The notes beneath the pieces are model-generated. The model was not told the DNA's origin and made no database searches. It worked only from the letters and a program-made list of their open reading frames with translations. Position numbers and translations under genes: made by a program. From assembly GCA_019022495.1 (NCBI GenBank), contig JAFEKR010000012.1, forward strand, positions 1,302,001-1,366,000: a stretch of DNA of 64,000 bases, given 5' to 3'. The DNA is from Epichloe hybrida. Its lineage: Eukaryota > Ascomycota > Sordariomycetes > Hypocreales > Clavicipitaceae. Positions 55,501-64,000 of the stretch are shown in pieces; positions within the stretch are counted from its first letter, which is position 1; every line of letters starts with the position of its first letter.

Positions 55501-58417
55501 GAAAAGGCACTAAAAAACGCCCTAAAGACTATTTTTCCAATAACATAACAGCAGCTCTGCATTTAGCACCTTATTGCTTGCGTTCAGGCCCGAATTCTTC
55601 GTGACTAGAAGGGCCTTGAAGAAGGTGCTGCGAAGGTTATAAATAATGCCTTATAAAAGGCCTTTAATAATAGCCTTACAGGCCTTATAAAGGCATTTAC
55701 AAAGCTTATATACGCTAACTAGCTTATAACCTTCCAGAGTATTTAGAATAATATAAAGCGCACATATAATCCATAGCAAAATAATATTCTTTAATACATC
55801 GAAGACTAGTGGTTCCCCTAGCGCGAGCAATAGGCGATTTATTTTATAGGATTCTATCATAATTTTAGCTAGTATACTAATAGTCTTACTAAATCAGCTT
55901 ATAAGAACTTAAAGTCTTACTTAATTATAGGCATAGGTAATCTCTTTTACCTCTTCCTTACAACAAAATAAATGCTTTAATCAATCCTCCGAAAATACAA
56001 AGAATATATCATAATTAATAATATAAGGCTTTAGAAGCAATATATTAGAAGGGATTAGCTTAGTAGGCTTCCCTTATAAATATCCTCTAAGGCTATTAAA
56101 TTAATAAATCAGCAATATTATTAAGCTTATACCTCGCGAGCTAGCCAAATTCGGCTATTATCATGCGATTCGCCCTATCAATTTCAACAGCAATTTGCCC
56201 TCCTATATGCTTATATACTTATTAACCTTCATAACCGCAGTCTATATCTTATAAAGGAAGCTATACATCCTTACTAGTAGCTACAAAGGCCCTTAGTATA
56301 TTAGTAATTAAGATAATAAGGGATATACACTTTACATTAAGCTTACATTAATTAACAGGATTTACATAATCTAACGCTTTAAATCCTTAACCCTATTCAC
56401 ATCAGTTAGTAACAAGAGCCTTATAACAAACACGATAAGATTACTATAACTACAGGGGATTAGGCCACCTTATAGGGCTCTTTTCAGGTTATTATACCAC
56501 AAAGACCACAGCTTCTAGCTACCCATAGCCCCCGTTAGCTAAATCATAGTATATAACGCATATTAACATAAGCGAAGGTAGTGGAAGCAGCATTATAAGG
56601 GATACGCGGTAGGGGCAGAGGCCGTGGTTAGTCTTAAAGAGGTTTAAGAGGCTATATAACTACTAGGGCAACGCGATCATCAGTAAGATAAGCTATAGAA
56701 GAGCCACCTACATCACTAGCTAACAAGGGAGGTTGCTAATTAAATTATGGTTATAATATAACGCCTCAGAGGCTGGATAAACTAGTCAGACCAATTAATA
56801 TATACACATTTAAAGAAAACACTGGAAATCGCGTTTTTAAGCAAATTGGCTGTAGCTGTAATTAAATTAATAATAATGACAGACTTTATTATATGTGCGG
56901 CGGTAATATACTATAACTATAGGTGTGATTTACGTGTGGGTGTGTAGCAAGTAACCTTTCTATCCGAAAACGGCTAGTCACAGCTGTGACGGTTTTTCCG
57001 TACAGCTCCGATTAGCAGAACTCAAATGTGCATAGCCCGCAGACCTTAATAAAAAGCCTTGCTTTTACTAGTGAATAGTATTAATACTGAAATTTGACTT
57101 AATCTACGCTTTTTTTGCCTTTTTTAATAATAATGAGTTCTAAATTAGAGGATTTAGTTGATCTTACTTTAACTATAATATAACTTTAATAATTATACTT
57201 ATTCCAAACTCTTTACTATATAATTAATAGTCCTTAACTACCTTCTTAATGTTATTAGCCCCTATAGCTCTTTAGGTAATAATATACCTCCTTAAGCCCT
57301 ATATTTAAGGCCTAAGGACATTAGATACTACCTCTAAGAGCTCTTTTGCCTATACTATAGCCTAATGCTTCTATATACTTTATAGTAATAAATTTAGCTA
57401 TAATCTAGTAGGCGTAGCCCTAGTAAAGCTTGTTTAAGAGCTTTATAGGTTTAGCGTTAAGGAAGCAGCTATATTATTAGTGCTTTACTCTGTAATATTA
57501 GTTTAAGACTAACTTTAATGCTACTAATTATCTTTAAGCGAATCTTCTTTATCTAGGAGCTTAATAAGATTACAAGCCCTATTACTAGGGCGTTATATAT
57601 TAGCACCTTCTCTTTAAGTCTTATTTTTATTATCTTTAGACCTATTAAAGCTATTTTCTAATAACTCTTCTTATACCCTTTTAGCAAAAGCAAAGCTTTT
57701 AGTATCTTAGGCTTTAATAACTATATTACTAGCTTTATAATCTCCTAAGAAGACCTCTGCCTACTTCTCTCTTATAATAGATTTATTTATAATAAGAGGC
57801 TTTACTATAATATATTTGCTAAACCTTCTATATGTTTAGTTAATAAAATTAGTGGTTTGCTTACTTATATAAAGCTACCTGTTATGTTTATTATATATTA
57901 TGCTAGTCTTCTTCTCTATAGTATAAAAAGCGTGCTAAATACCCTTAAGCTACTTATATTAGTTCTTAATAGTACTTAAAGACTACTAATATCTTAGGAA
58001 TCTCCTTATAAGCGTAGGAATAAAGCCTCTAAGGATATCTTAGATAATACTAATCTTACTACTATTAAGCTAATACTTGTAGTAAGCTTTAAGGAGTAAT
58101 TTAAGTAAGAAAAGGGTTTAATTATTAGTCTAGCAAATTCAGGAGAATCTAGATACCTATAACTAGGTGCTTTAGGATATAGTTATAATACGTATTAAAA
58201 TTATATATAATTTACTAGTAAAATAAAATAAATCTATTATATTAAAGCTATAGAAGGGAAGATCTGCTATCGTGACAGGCCCCTTATGTAAAGGCAGTGA
58301 AAAAAAGCCATAGAAGTAGGCCGCGATGGTATAAAGTAGGCGCCCTATATAACTCCACATACAATTTGTACCCTGTAATGTCGGTGCAAAGTTTGCACCG
58401 GCTCGTGGATCAGGCCC
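52560..58417 (+). mobile_element. PIF/Harbinger DNA transposon, RIP-degraded, with a nested MULE
   Basis: Perfect terminal inverted repeats of about 34 bp start GGGCCTGATCCACGAGCCGG (left 52560-52593, right about 58384-58417) and are flanked by a 3-bp TAT duplication (52557-52559 and 58418-58420). Three-base duplications and GGGCC ends fit PIF/Harbinger. The left arm codes on the plus strand for a DDE transposase with stops at Gln and Trp codons: a degraded 'AIDGTHI' block at about 53460-53490, LAGAKGS at about 53600, a 'GDAGY' block at about 53700, and the VIERYF helix near 53830. The first two Asp positions now read Asn, as G-to-A mutation would give. The right arm (57030-58370) has AT-rich sequence with a possible second, Myb/SANT-type ORF starting near 57133, not confirmed. 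The interior is split at 54246 by a Mutator-like element. It is inactive. Confidence 0.85.
54246..57022 (+). mobile_element. Mutator-like element (MULE, Hop-like), RIP-degraded, inside the PIF/Harbinger element
   Basis: Terminal inverted repeats of about 35-45 bp start GAGTTCTGCTAATCGGAGCT (with one mismatch) at the left and have their complement at the right. They are flanked by the 9-bp duplication AAATGTGCA, the length typical of MULEs. The plus-strand reading gives a MULE transposase: KALQDKGYPYRLSF-like block (about 55165-55220), YIIRINNIYKTNRFRL (about 55295-55340, the first catalytic Asp changed to Asn), a helix around 55470-55510 (IILIDIEKALKNAL, with the second Asp), and QQLCI.HL (about 55550-55575). 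Stops occur where TGG codons became TAG. The element keeps most CpA on the plus strand but has lost most TpG. A GC-rich non-coding tail with short repeats follows to the right end. Confidence 0.88.
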
Positions 58418-58420
58418 TAT

Positions 58421-59579
58421 GTGATGCTACACAATATGTGATGCGAGGTATATAGTCTGGCCACTTGACCAGCAGCTCGACTGGTTCAAAGCGATTGGCG
58501 TGGAAAGCAAAATTGCTAGGAAGAGCGCGAGGCAGCCTAAGCCTATTCCGGCGGGGCATCACTGAGCGAGCAAGCAAGCAAGCAACTGACTGAGCGCGCA
58601 GTTACGCACCCCACAAAATTTCCTATTGCAGACCATTCAGTATCAACTTCCCTTCCTTCAACAAGGCAGTGAGTGCCCTTTGCCGCCAAGTAACTATCAT
58701 ACTGAAAGAACCGTCAAACGGCTTCGACCATTTTCGCCGAGGGGCGAAGTTTCCTGCAATTCGATACCTTCCATTTGGTGAGTGCTTGCGATCGAACTTT
58801 CGTCATTGTTCTGTTTTCCAAGTCGCACATTGCACCTTGACGTCGTTGGTCTCTGAGTGAGCGGCCTCGCATTCCGGGCACTGACCCTGTGCTTGATTTA
58901 TTCAAGCACATAGTCGATCCCTTTCCGTCATTGAGCAGCATTATGGCCTGAGCAGGATTTTGACCCGCGAAGACACTGCCATTCGGATTGTATCGCTGTC
59001 TGTCGGTCGCCCCGTTCATCCCCGGCAATTTTGCTGCGAGATGCGTGCGGGAGCGGATTAGATCCGCGGCACGGAGCAGCACGGAGCAGTACGGAGCAGT
59101 ACGGAGCAGCAAGTCAGCGGGTGGTTGATGAACTGGCGCAAGTGGCCTGGTCCTCCTTCCAAGGCGGCTATGCGACAAGTGACCCGACTAGGCAAATTTA
59201 GGCGAGCCGCTTCAGCCTTTTCCTCTCTTTTTTTCTTCTTAATATTACCTCAACCTATAACTCTTCACCCACAACTGACGCGCCGCGCCTACGTTTTACA
59301 TATTTCACTTTTTTGTTTGTTATTCAAGCATCAGTCTGCTGCTTACGTTTTAGTGTTCAATCGTTCTCTTTGCATTCTGCCGCTACTCCCACAATCTTCT
59401 GCGCATGTCTAGCATTTTGCACGACCTAGTAGTTTCAACAGCGCCGACTGAAGCGCGGCAACGCGCGACGCAACACCTGCATTCCGAACCTTACTTTGTT
59501 CCCCCAACAAGAGGCTCTAACAAAGCGCGCATTGACGGCGGTCATCGAGAGAGAAATCAACAACACCTAAACTAACATC
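58421..59579. other. Promoter and leader region of the ING-family gene
   Basis: No separate gene. A tandem CGGAGCAGTA/CA repeat (about 59072-59109) and a CT-rich, long probable 5' leader (59210-59579). Confidence 0.6.
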
Positions 59580-60905
59580 ATGCCCAGGGACGATCTTTCC
59601 ATCGACTTCGTCAGGAGGATGCCCCAAACTGAGCCGCTTGACCCCGGGTTGATCCTAGATAATTGGATCAACCGAGTTCAGAACTTACCCGAAGAAATTC
59701 GCTTCATACACGAGGAAATCACCGACAAGGATCGCCAGTATAGCGAGTGCATTCACATGATCGAAGATCGTGATGGCAAAATCCAGAAATGGATCAAGTC
59801 AAACGGCAGCCACGAGCCAAACCCGAAGGAAGATCTGTTACGCGCTCAAATTCGCGACAGCTTTGCAAAAGCCGACAAGCTCGCACAGGATAAAATAGCT
59901 TTGACGCAGAAGCTTCAGCTCACCATGGACAAGCACTTGAGGAGTGTCGACCTTCAAATAAAACTGCTCTATGATCGTGCCGAACCTGGATTCACGGACC
60001 CGGATGAAGTCCCGTCACTTTTACGTGCCAGCGCCGCCAACCACACTGCTCCGTCTCTACGAGCCATCAATCCCTCTGCCAGCATAACAGCGGCAGGGCC
60101 TCCAGCTGTCATGCTTGCGACCTCACACAGCAATCCAGCAACCACACGATTGCCCGCGCACCCGCACATTCGACATGCTCAAGCTCAACAGACCGGACCA
60201 CAACATGCTGCTTCGGCACCAGCCACCCCAGCAGCCAGCATGATCTTGAGCAGACAGCGCGAGAACTCGGCGGGTCCAGCGACAAAGCGTGGCCCTCGAG
60301 CAAACACGGGTTCTGGAAATGTGCCGAGCGCGTCGAGTGGCCTCGCGAGGCACTCGTCTCTTGGGCCTGGTACTCCAAAGAATTCAGTCGCCTCTGGCGC
60401 TGGTGGTCCAGTTAGAGCCGGTAGTGCTGGTCCTCGGTCAGGTTCTGTCAAGACAAGCTCAAATGCAGGAAGCAGGCGAGGGACACCAACGGCGGGATCG
60501 CGGAAGAAACCCCCTAACAAGTCTTCCTTGTCGCGGGTGAAAAAAGCCTCAGCACGAAACTCACCAGCCTCCACCGCAGACAGTGATCTTTCAGAAGCAG
60601 AAAGCATAAGTGGCGAGGAAGAGGACGGCGTGGATGCTCGATCAAGAGGGACCCCCACAGGAGATGCGAAGGATGCAGATGGCGACAGAGCCATCGTAGA
60701 CGCCGATGACGACGAAGAGGGCGGTGACGACAAGAAGTACTGTCTGTGCCATAACGTAAGCTATGGCGATATGGTCGCTTGTGACAACGACAATTGCCCT
60801 TACGAGTGGTTCCACTGGTCATGTGTTGGGTTAAAGAGCGAACCCAACGGCACCTGGTACTGTCCTGTGTGCACAGAAAAGAAGACTCAACAGAAAACAA
60901 AGTAA
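59580..60905 (+). CDS. ING-family PHD-finger protein (chromatin modifier subunit)
   Basis: Single exon of 441 residues. ING proteins are reader subunits of histone acetyltransferase or deacetylase complexes; the C-terminal PHD finger binds the H3K4 methyl mark. The N-terminal ING domain spans about 20-130 with predicted coiled-coil helices ([28 protein letters not shown]). A long low-complexity Ala/Ser/Pro/Gly-rich linker (about 150-330) is followed by an acidic stretch. The PHD finger at 385-434 shows the C4HC3 pattern: [22 protein letters not shown], and WYCPVC. It ends in a Lys/Gln-rich tail. Overall architecture resembles yeast Pho23 and S. pombe Png proteins, but the exact complex cannot be told. 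It is divergent from the HOS2 gene across the transposon nest. Confidence 0.93.
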   Translation: MPRDDLSIDFVRRMPQTEPLDPGLILDNWINRVQNLPEEIRFIHEEITDKDRQYSECIHMIEDRDGKIQKWIKSNGSHEPNPKEDLLRAQIRDSFAKADKLAQDKIALTQKLQLTMDKHLRSVDLQIKLLYDRAEPGFTDPDEVPSLLRASAANHTAPSLRAINPSASITAAGPPAVMLATSHSNPATTRLPAHPHIRHAQAQQTGPQHAASAPATPAASMILSRQRENSAGPATKRGPRANTGSGNVPSASSGLARHSSLGPGTPKNSVASGAGGPVRAGSAGPRSGSVKTSSNAGSRRGTPTAGSRKKPPNKSSLSRVKKASARNSPASTADSDLSEAESISGEEEDGVDARSRGTPTGDAKDADGDRAIVDADDDEEGGDDKKYCLCHNVSYGDMVACDNDNCPYEWFHWSCVGLKSEPNGTWYCPVCTEKKTQQKTK

Positions 60906-61231
60906 GGATGGACACTGCTATGGGGGATTCTATTTGGTAGCGAACGGATAGTCGCACTATTGAATGAAAGGAAGTCATGGTTGTATTATTCGACAGCATC
61001 ACAACATACTTGGCGTTTAGGAGTACTAACGGAATATACCCGGCGTCTCATTGTTGTATCTTTCGGACTATTCAGGAAACAAAAATGAACAAATGAATCT
61101 ATGACGTACCCACCTCTTATCTTGCGTCGTGACTGACTTTTATTTTGACTGCACATTGGGTGCATGGCGCGAGGGCACAGGCGGCACAGGCGGCACTGCA
61201 TGGCTGGGCATTTGAAACGGCCTTTCCTGGT
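60906..61231. other. Short convergent spacer
   Basis: 3' regions of the ING-family and HPM1-type genes; no gene seen. Confidence 0.6.
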
Positions 61232-62505
61232 TTACTTCGAGCGGAAGCAACGAACGACTCCTCTCCTGACACCTTCCGTCTCCTCTCTTAGTGTGACGAC
61301 AACCGCGCCCCTAGTTTGCATGTTCATAACAAAGTCATCCAGAGAGCCCCCGACACCAAAATAAAGCTTCTTAGCCGCTACCCATACTGAAGCATCCGCA
61401 GAGAATATCCTTGCTTCGCGTTCTAGCACAGACCATACTATTTCCGTGAAAGATTGTAAAGCGAACGGAGAATATATTGTTTCAGCCCCCAAGAGGAGGG
61501 AGAGCGATGGTGTATCTGTTTTACCTCGAATCGATGCATGGGGCAGCGAGTAAAGGAGCTCAATGAAGTCAGGAGACCAACCACCGGATATAAACGAAAG
61601 ATGAAAGTCGTAGCTGGATAGATATGTGCGAAAGCCATCGACGACATCGGGGTTCAACTCCAGTTCGCCCTCTAATGAAAAGGCATCTTGGAGAACGAGA
61701 AGGGTGTGTTGGTGATGTAAAGCCCATGAGAGGATGAAATTGGGCAAGGTAACAAGTCGGAGTACGCTGGGATTGTAATCGGCGAGAATGAAGGAAAAGC
61801 TCTGGTGGTTGGAGTTTGATGCAGTCTTCGCCATGGTCCACTGGAACATAGCCAGCGACGGCAGGGCTGTTCCACAACCCAGCTTGAAAACCACGTAATT
61901 AGTCAAAAATGCATGTCAAGAGAGTAAGTAGAGCGCTGATGGTTCCCATTTGACTGCACGCCGCAGTCAATCGCCGTGGTTATTGAGCCTTCGGGTATCA
62001 AATACTCGAGATGTTTCCCTCGACGTACCTCAATGATGCGGGCAGGCCTGTCCTGCCACGAATTTGGATGACTCTCCGCGGACAGGACCTTGACCAGATC
62101 GACACTACTCTCCCAGCTCTTGAAACCACCTTCGTAAACACCAGTTTTGACATCATGATCACCCAGTTCCCCATCTAGACACCCTTCCTCATTTTCTGCC
62201 TCTGCCATCAGCTGTACCCTGACGTCCCAAAGTTCGCGACGGGGAAGCTTCAATGTCTGTCCATCGCCGAGGCATACATCCAGGATGCTGTACGCGATCT
62301 TGGATGGCATGCTAGAAAGCATCGAGTCCAGACCATGTTGCATCGGTGGAAGCTGCGGCTTTCCCGGGATAGGAAATGCGCTGGCTTCAGATGTTCTATG
62401 CCCAATTGTTTGTGTTCGAAGCTGGTTCTCTTGAGGGCCAGACGAGACCTGAAGTCCTGGGTCGATGTCTATGTCGTCCCCGGAAAAACTGAAAGAGAAC
62501 GGCAT
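61232..62505 (-). CDS. HPM1: Protein-histidine N-methyltransferase, HPM1/METTL18 type
   Basis: Two exons, 62505-62029 and 61882-61232, with a 146-base GT-AG intron, give 375 residues. The family methylates a histidine of ribosomal protein L3 (Rpl3/uL3) using S-adenosylmethionine, in cytosol and nucleus. Seen here: an N-terminal region ending LPRRELWDVRVQLMAE (about residues 86-101), TGVYEGGFKSWESSVDLV (about 121-138, the METTL18 'YEGG.K.WE...DL' signature), and SAM motif I LGCGTALPS at the start of exon 2. These are followed by LADYNPSVL (motif II-like), a GDWG-like block (FISGGWSPDF) and LGAETIYSP (post-motif, typical of the group). The C-terminus carries FGVGGSLDDFV. All expected blocks are present in order. 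Confidence 0.9.
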
Positions 62506-62802
62506 GATGTAAAATAACCCAGAGGTTGTTTCTCACCACAGCCTGTCTTTCAGCCACGCCTCAGATGCTACACGCAATGGGGTCGATTCGACTAATACTT
62601 CATGCTGAAGTTGATTCAAGTGGGATGAAGTTTGTGCATGTGGCAGTCGCATGTGGGGCCGATCCCCATCTTGATGTCTCGGACAACCTTTTTCATCAGC
62701 AAAGCCAGTCCCAAAAGACTCAGCGCAGACTGATCTCCACGCTCCAGCCTGTGACCATCATCTAGCACCTCAGACTGCAGACGTGTTGCCTGTGTTGTCA
62801 TT
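62506..62802. other. Divergent promoter of HPM1-type and SDHAF3-type genes
   Basis: 297 bp between start codons; no element stands out. Confidence 0.6.
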
Positions 62803-63338
62803 ATGCGCCCTTCATTCTCGATGTTGGCTGCCGCAGCGGCGGAAAACGGCTTGCGACAGACCCACATGGCTCTGCTCCCGCCAATCCCCTTGTACAGACG
62901 ACTGCTGCGAGCTCATAGAAAGCACCTGCCTCTCGAGATGCGCGTATTGGGTGACGAATATATCAAGGCCGAGTTTAGGCTCCATCGGAAGGTGGACAAC
63001 CGAGCCCATTTGGTACGTGAATAGAGGCCGCCTTCTGTCCGTGGCACTGTCCCACGGAGGCCAATCCTTATGATGCCAGGTGCTAACTCACTCCCGGTTT
63101 TTTTTTTGGCCACCAGATTGGATTTCTCAGTGAATGGCAACTGTATGCGCAGAAAATCGAGGGTGATTCTTGGGTTGGCGAGAAAATCGACGAGGTAAAG
63201 CTTCAAAGGATGAGTGGTAAGTTTGTCAATTTGGAAAGTTGTATAAGCATCACTGACGATCACTCCATAGATGAGCAGATTCACCAGCTTTATGACTTAT
63301 TGCAGGCGATACAAAGCCGCAGCAAGGATGGCTCATAA
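62803..63338 (+). CDS. SDH7: Succinate dehydrogenase assembly factor 3 (Acn9/Sdh7 family)
   Basis: Three exons, 62803-63012, 63117-63216 and 63271-63338, all GT-AG, in phase, the first intron with a TGCTAACTCA branch point, giving 125 residues. The protein is a mitochondrial-matrix LYR-family factor that helps mature the iron-sulfur subunit of complex II. Evidence: the LYR motif at residues 30-32 in PLYRRLLRAHRKHL, followed by RVLGDEYIKAEFRLHRKV, then across the intron IGFLSEWQLYAQKIEGDSWVGE, the most conserved segment of the family, and the C-terminal DEQIHQLYDLLQAI. The N-terminus is Ala/Leu/Arg-rich and fits a mitochondrial presequence. Length is normal. Confidence 0.92.
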
Positions 63339-63486
63339 GATGTATAACGTGATTTCATCATCATATTCATTTGGTACCGCAAACTTTTTAAAATAAAGTT
63401 TCATAAGTCAGGCGAGATATAATCCTAGGCATTGACAACACTCCTCTCTGCACATGTATACTCGCTGGACGTTGACGAAGCTCGGA
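63339..63486. other. Short convergent spacer
   Basis: 3' regions only; no gene. Confidence 0.6.
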
Positions 63487-64000
63487 TCATCTGATCTCCA
63501 ATGCCTCGGCAATCCATGCAGCCTGAATGGCACTCACCTTTTTAGCGTAGCTTTTGTTAGTGAACACATGATCCAAGAACATTATTGCCTCTTTCTTCTG
63601 TCCATGGAGAACGCTTGCTGGATGGATGGCAACCACATGTTTGCCGTGAACTGTCACATAACTTCCATCAGGAGCTAGCATCGCCGTCTTGTAGGCATAT
63701 CCCCGTAAAAAACATCGTAGGACAGTTTCAGCCCTTTCTGGAGCTAGCGGAGTGAATGGCTGGGGGTCTGGCTCTGGTGCATTCCTCAATATCTTTTCTT
63801 TCAAGCATATGCCACGAAGTTGTCTTCTGATATTCAAAGCTTGTTTTATGTTTCTGATATTGATCTTTTTCTTTTTGCACCACTGCATTCTGTCGGTATT
63901 CTCGGCCGTGTATTGTTGTATAGTCGTTGAGTACGTGATCAAGTCGCCTTCTCGCCGTTGCAGTTCCTTACGAGAAAGCTCCAGCTCCTCTTGCCCTTCA
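63487..64000 (-). CDS. DEAH-box RNA helicase, C-terminal part (runs off the window)
   Basis: The frame is open from the stop at 63487 to the window end at 64000, about 170 residues of a protein whose start lies beyond. The segment is the C-terminus of DEAH/DHX helicases: end of the helicase-associated domain (QALNIRRQLRGIC) followed by the OB-fold with VLRCFLRGYAYKTAML, APDGSYVTVHGKHVVAIHPASVL and the closing FTNKSYAKKVSAIQAAWIAE. The OB-fold in this family binds RNA and G-patch cofactors. A run of four lysines (WCKKKKINIRNI) sits where relatives usually have acidic/aromatic residues; this is unusual but may be real. Which DEAH clade it belongs to (DHX35-like, Prp22/Prp43-like) cannot be decided without the helicase core. 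Confidence 0.85.
   Translation of the reverse strand, partial: EGQEELELSRKELQRREGDLITYSTTIQQYTAENTDRMQWCKKKKINIRNIKQALNIRRQLRGICLKEKILRNAPEPDPQPFTPLAPERAETVLRCFLRGYAYKTAMLAPDGSYVTVHGKHVVAIHPASVLHGQKKEAIMFLDHVFTNKSYAKKVSAIQAAWIAEALEIR

Overview
The window looks like nuclear DNA of a filamentous ascomycete, most likely a Sordariomycete and probably Hypocreales (inferred, not proven). The protein-coding genes are single-copy fungal types with short GT-AG introns and CTAAC/CTNAC branch points. They sit between long AT-rich blocks in which CpA is depleted, TpA is in large excess, and glutamine codons of transposon proteins have become stop codons. That is the footprint of repeat-induced point mutation (RIP). 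A short TACGGAGTA-like motif is scattered through the intergenic spacers.

Layout. 1-10.6 kb: RIP-ruined repeats, with one complete Ty3/gypsy chromovirus (2745-10635, 5-bp target duplication CTTAT) inserted in an older unidentified repeat. 10.7-16.0 kb: an N-terminally short transaldolase-like gene (+) convergent with MSH6 (-). 16.9-17.5 kb: a decayed beta-lactamase-family pseudogene. 18.4-35 kb: gene-rich island with a small two-helix membrane protein (-), a frameshifted necrosis-inducing (NPP1/NLP) gene (-), DPH2 (+), two adjacent MARVEL-type four-helix membrane proteins (-), a 197-bp tandem duplication, an NmrA-like reductase (+) and an M1 aminopeptidase (-). 35.2-46.6 kb: a second AT-rich block with a minus-strand gypsy element broken by a LINE and, inside its reverse transcriptase, by an LTR that is itself split by a hAT-like element. 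46.9-47.2 kb: a MITE with target duplication. 48.3-52.4 kb: a SUN-family cell-wall protein (+) and a Hos2-type class I histone deacetylase (-). 52.56-58.42 kb: a PIF/Harbinger transposon carrying a nested Mutator-like element. 59.6-64.0 kb: ING-family PHD protein (+), histidine protein methyltransferase HPM1/METTL18 type (-), SDH assembly factor 3 (+) and the C-terminal end of a DEAH-box RNA helicase (-, runs off the window).

The genes do not form one pathway. Housekeeping roles dominate: mismatch repair, diphthamide synthesis on eEF2, ribosomal protein histidine methylation, SDH assembly, histone deacetylation and histone-mark reading. The most informative part of the window is the transposon archaeology. 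Target-site duplications fix three levels of nesting in one place and two levels in another, and removing the nested LTR insertion restores the interrupted reverse-transcriptase frame. Strand bias of RIP differs between neighbouring elements. I found no convincing new multi-gene biological system.
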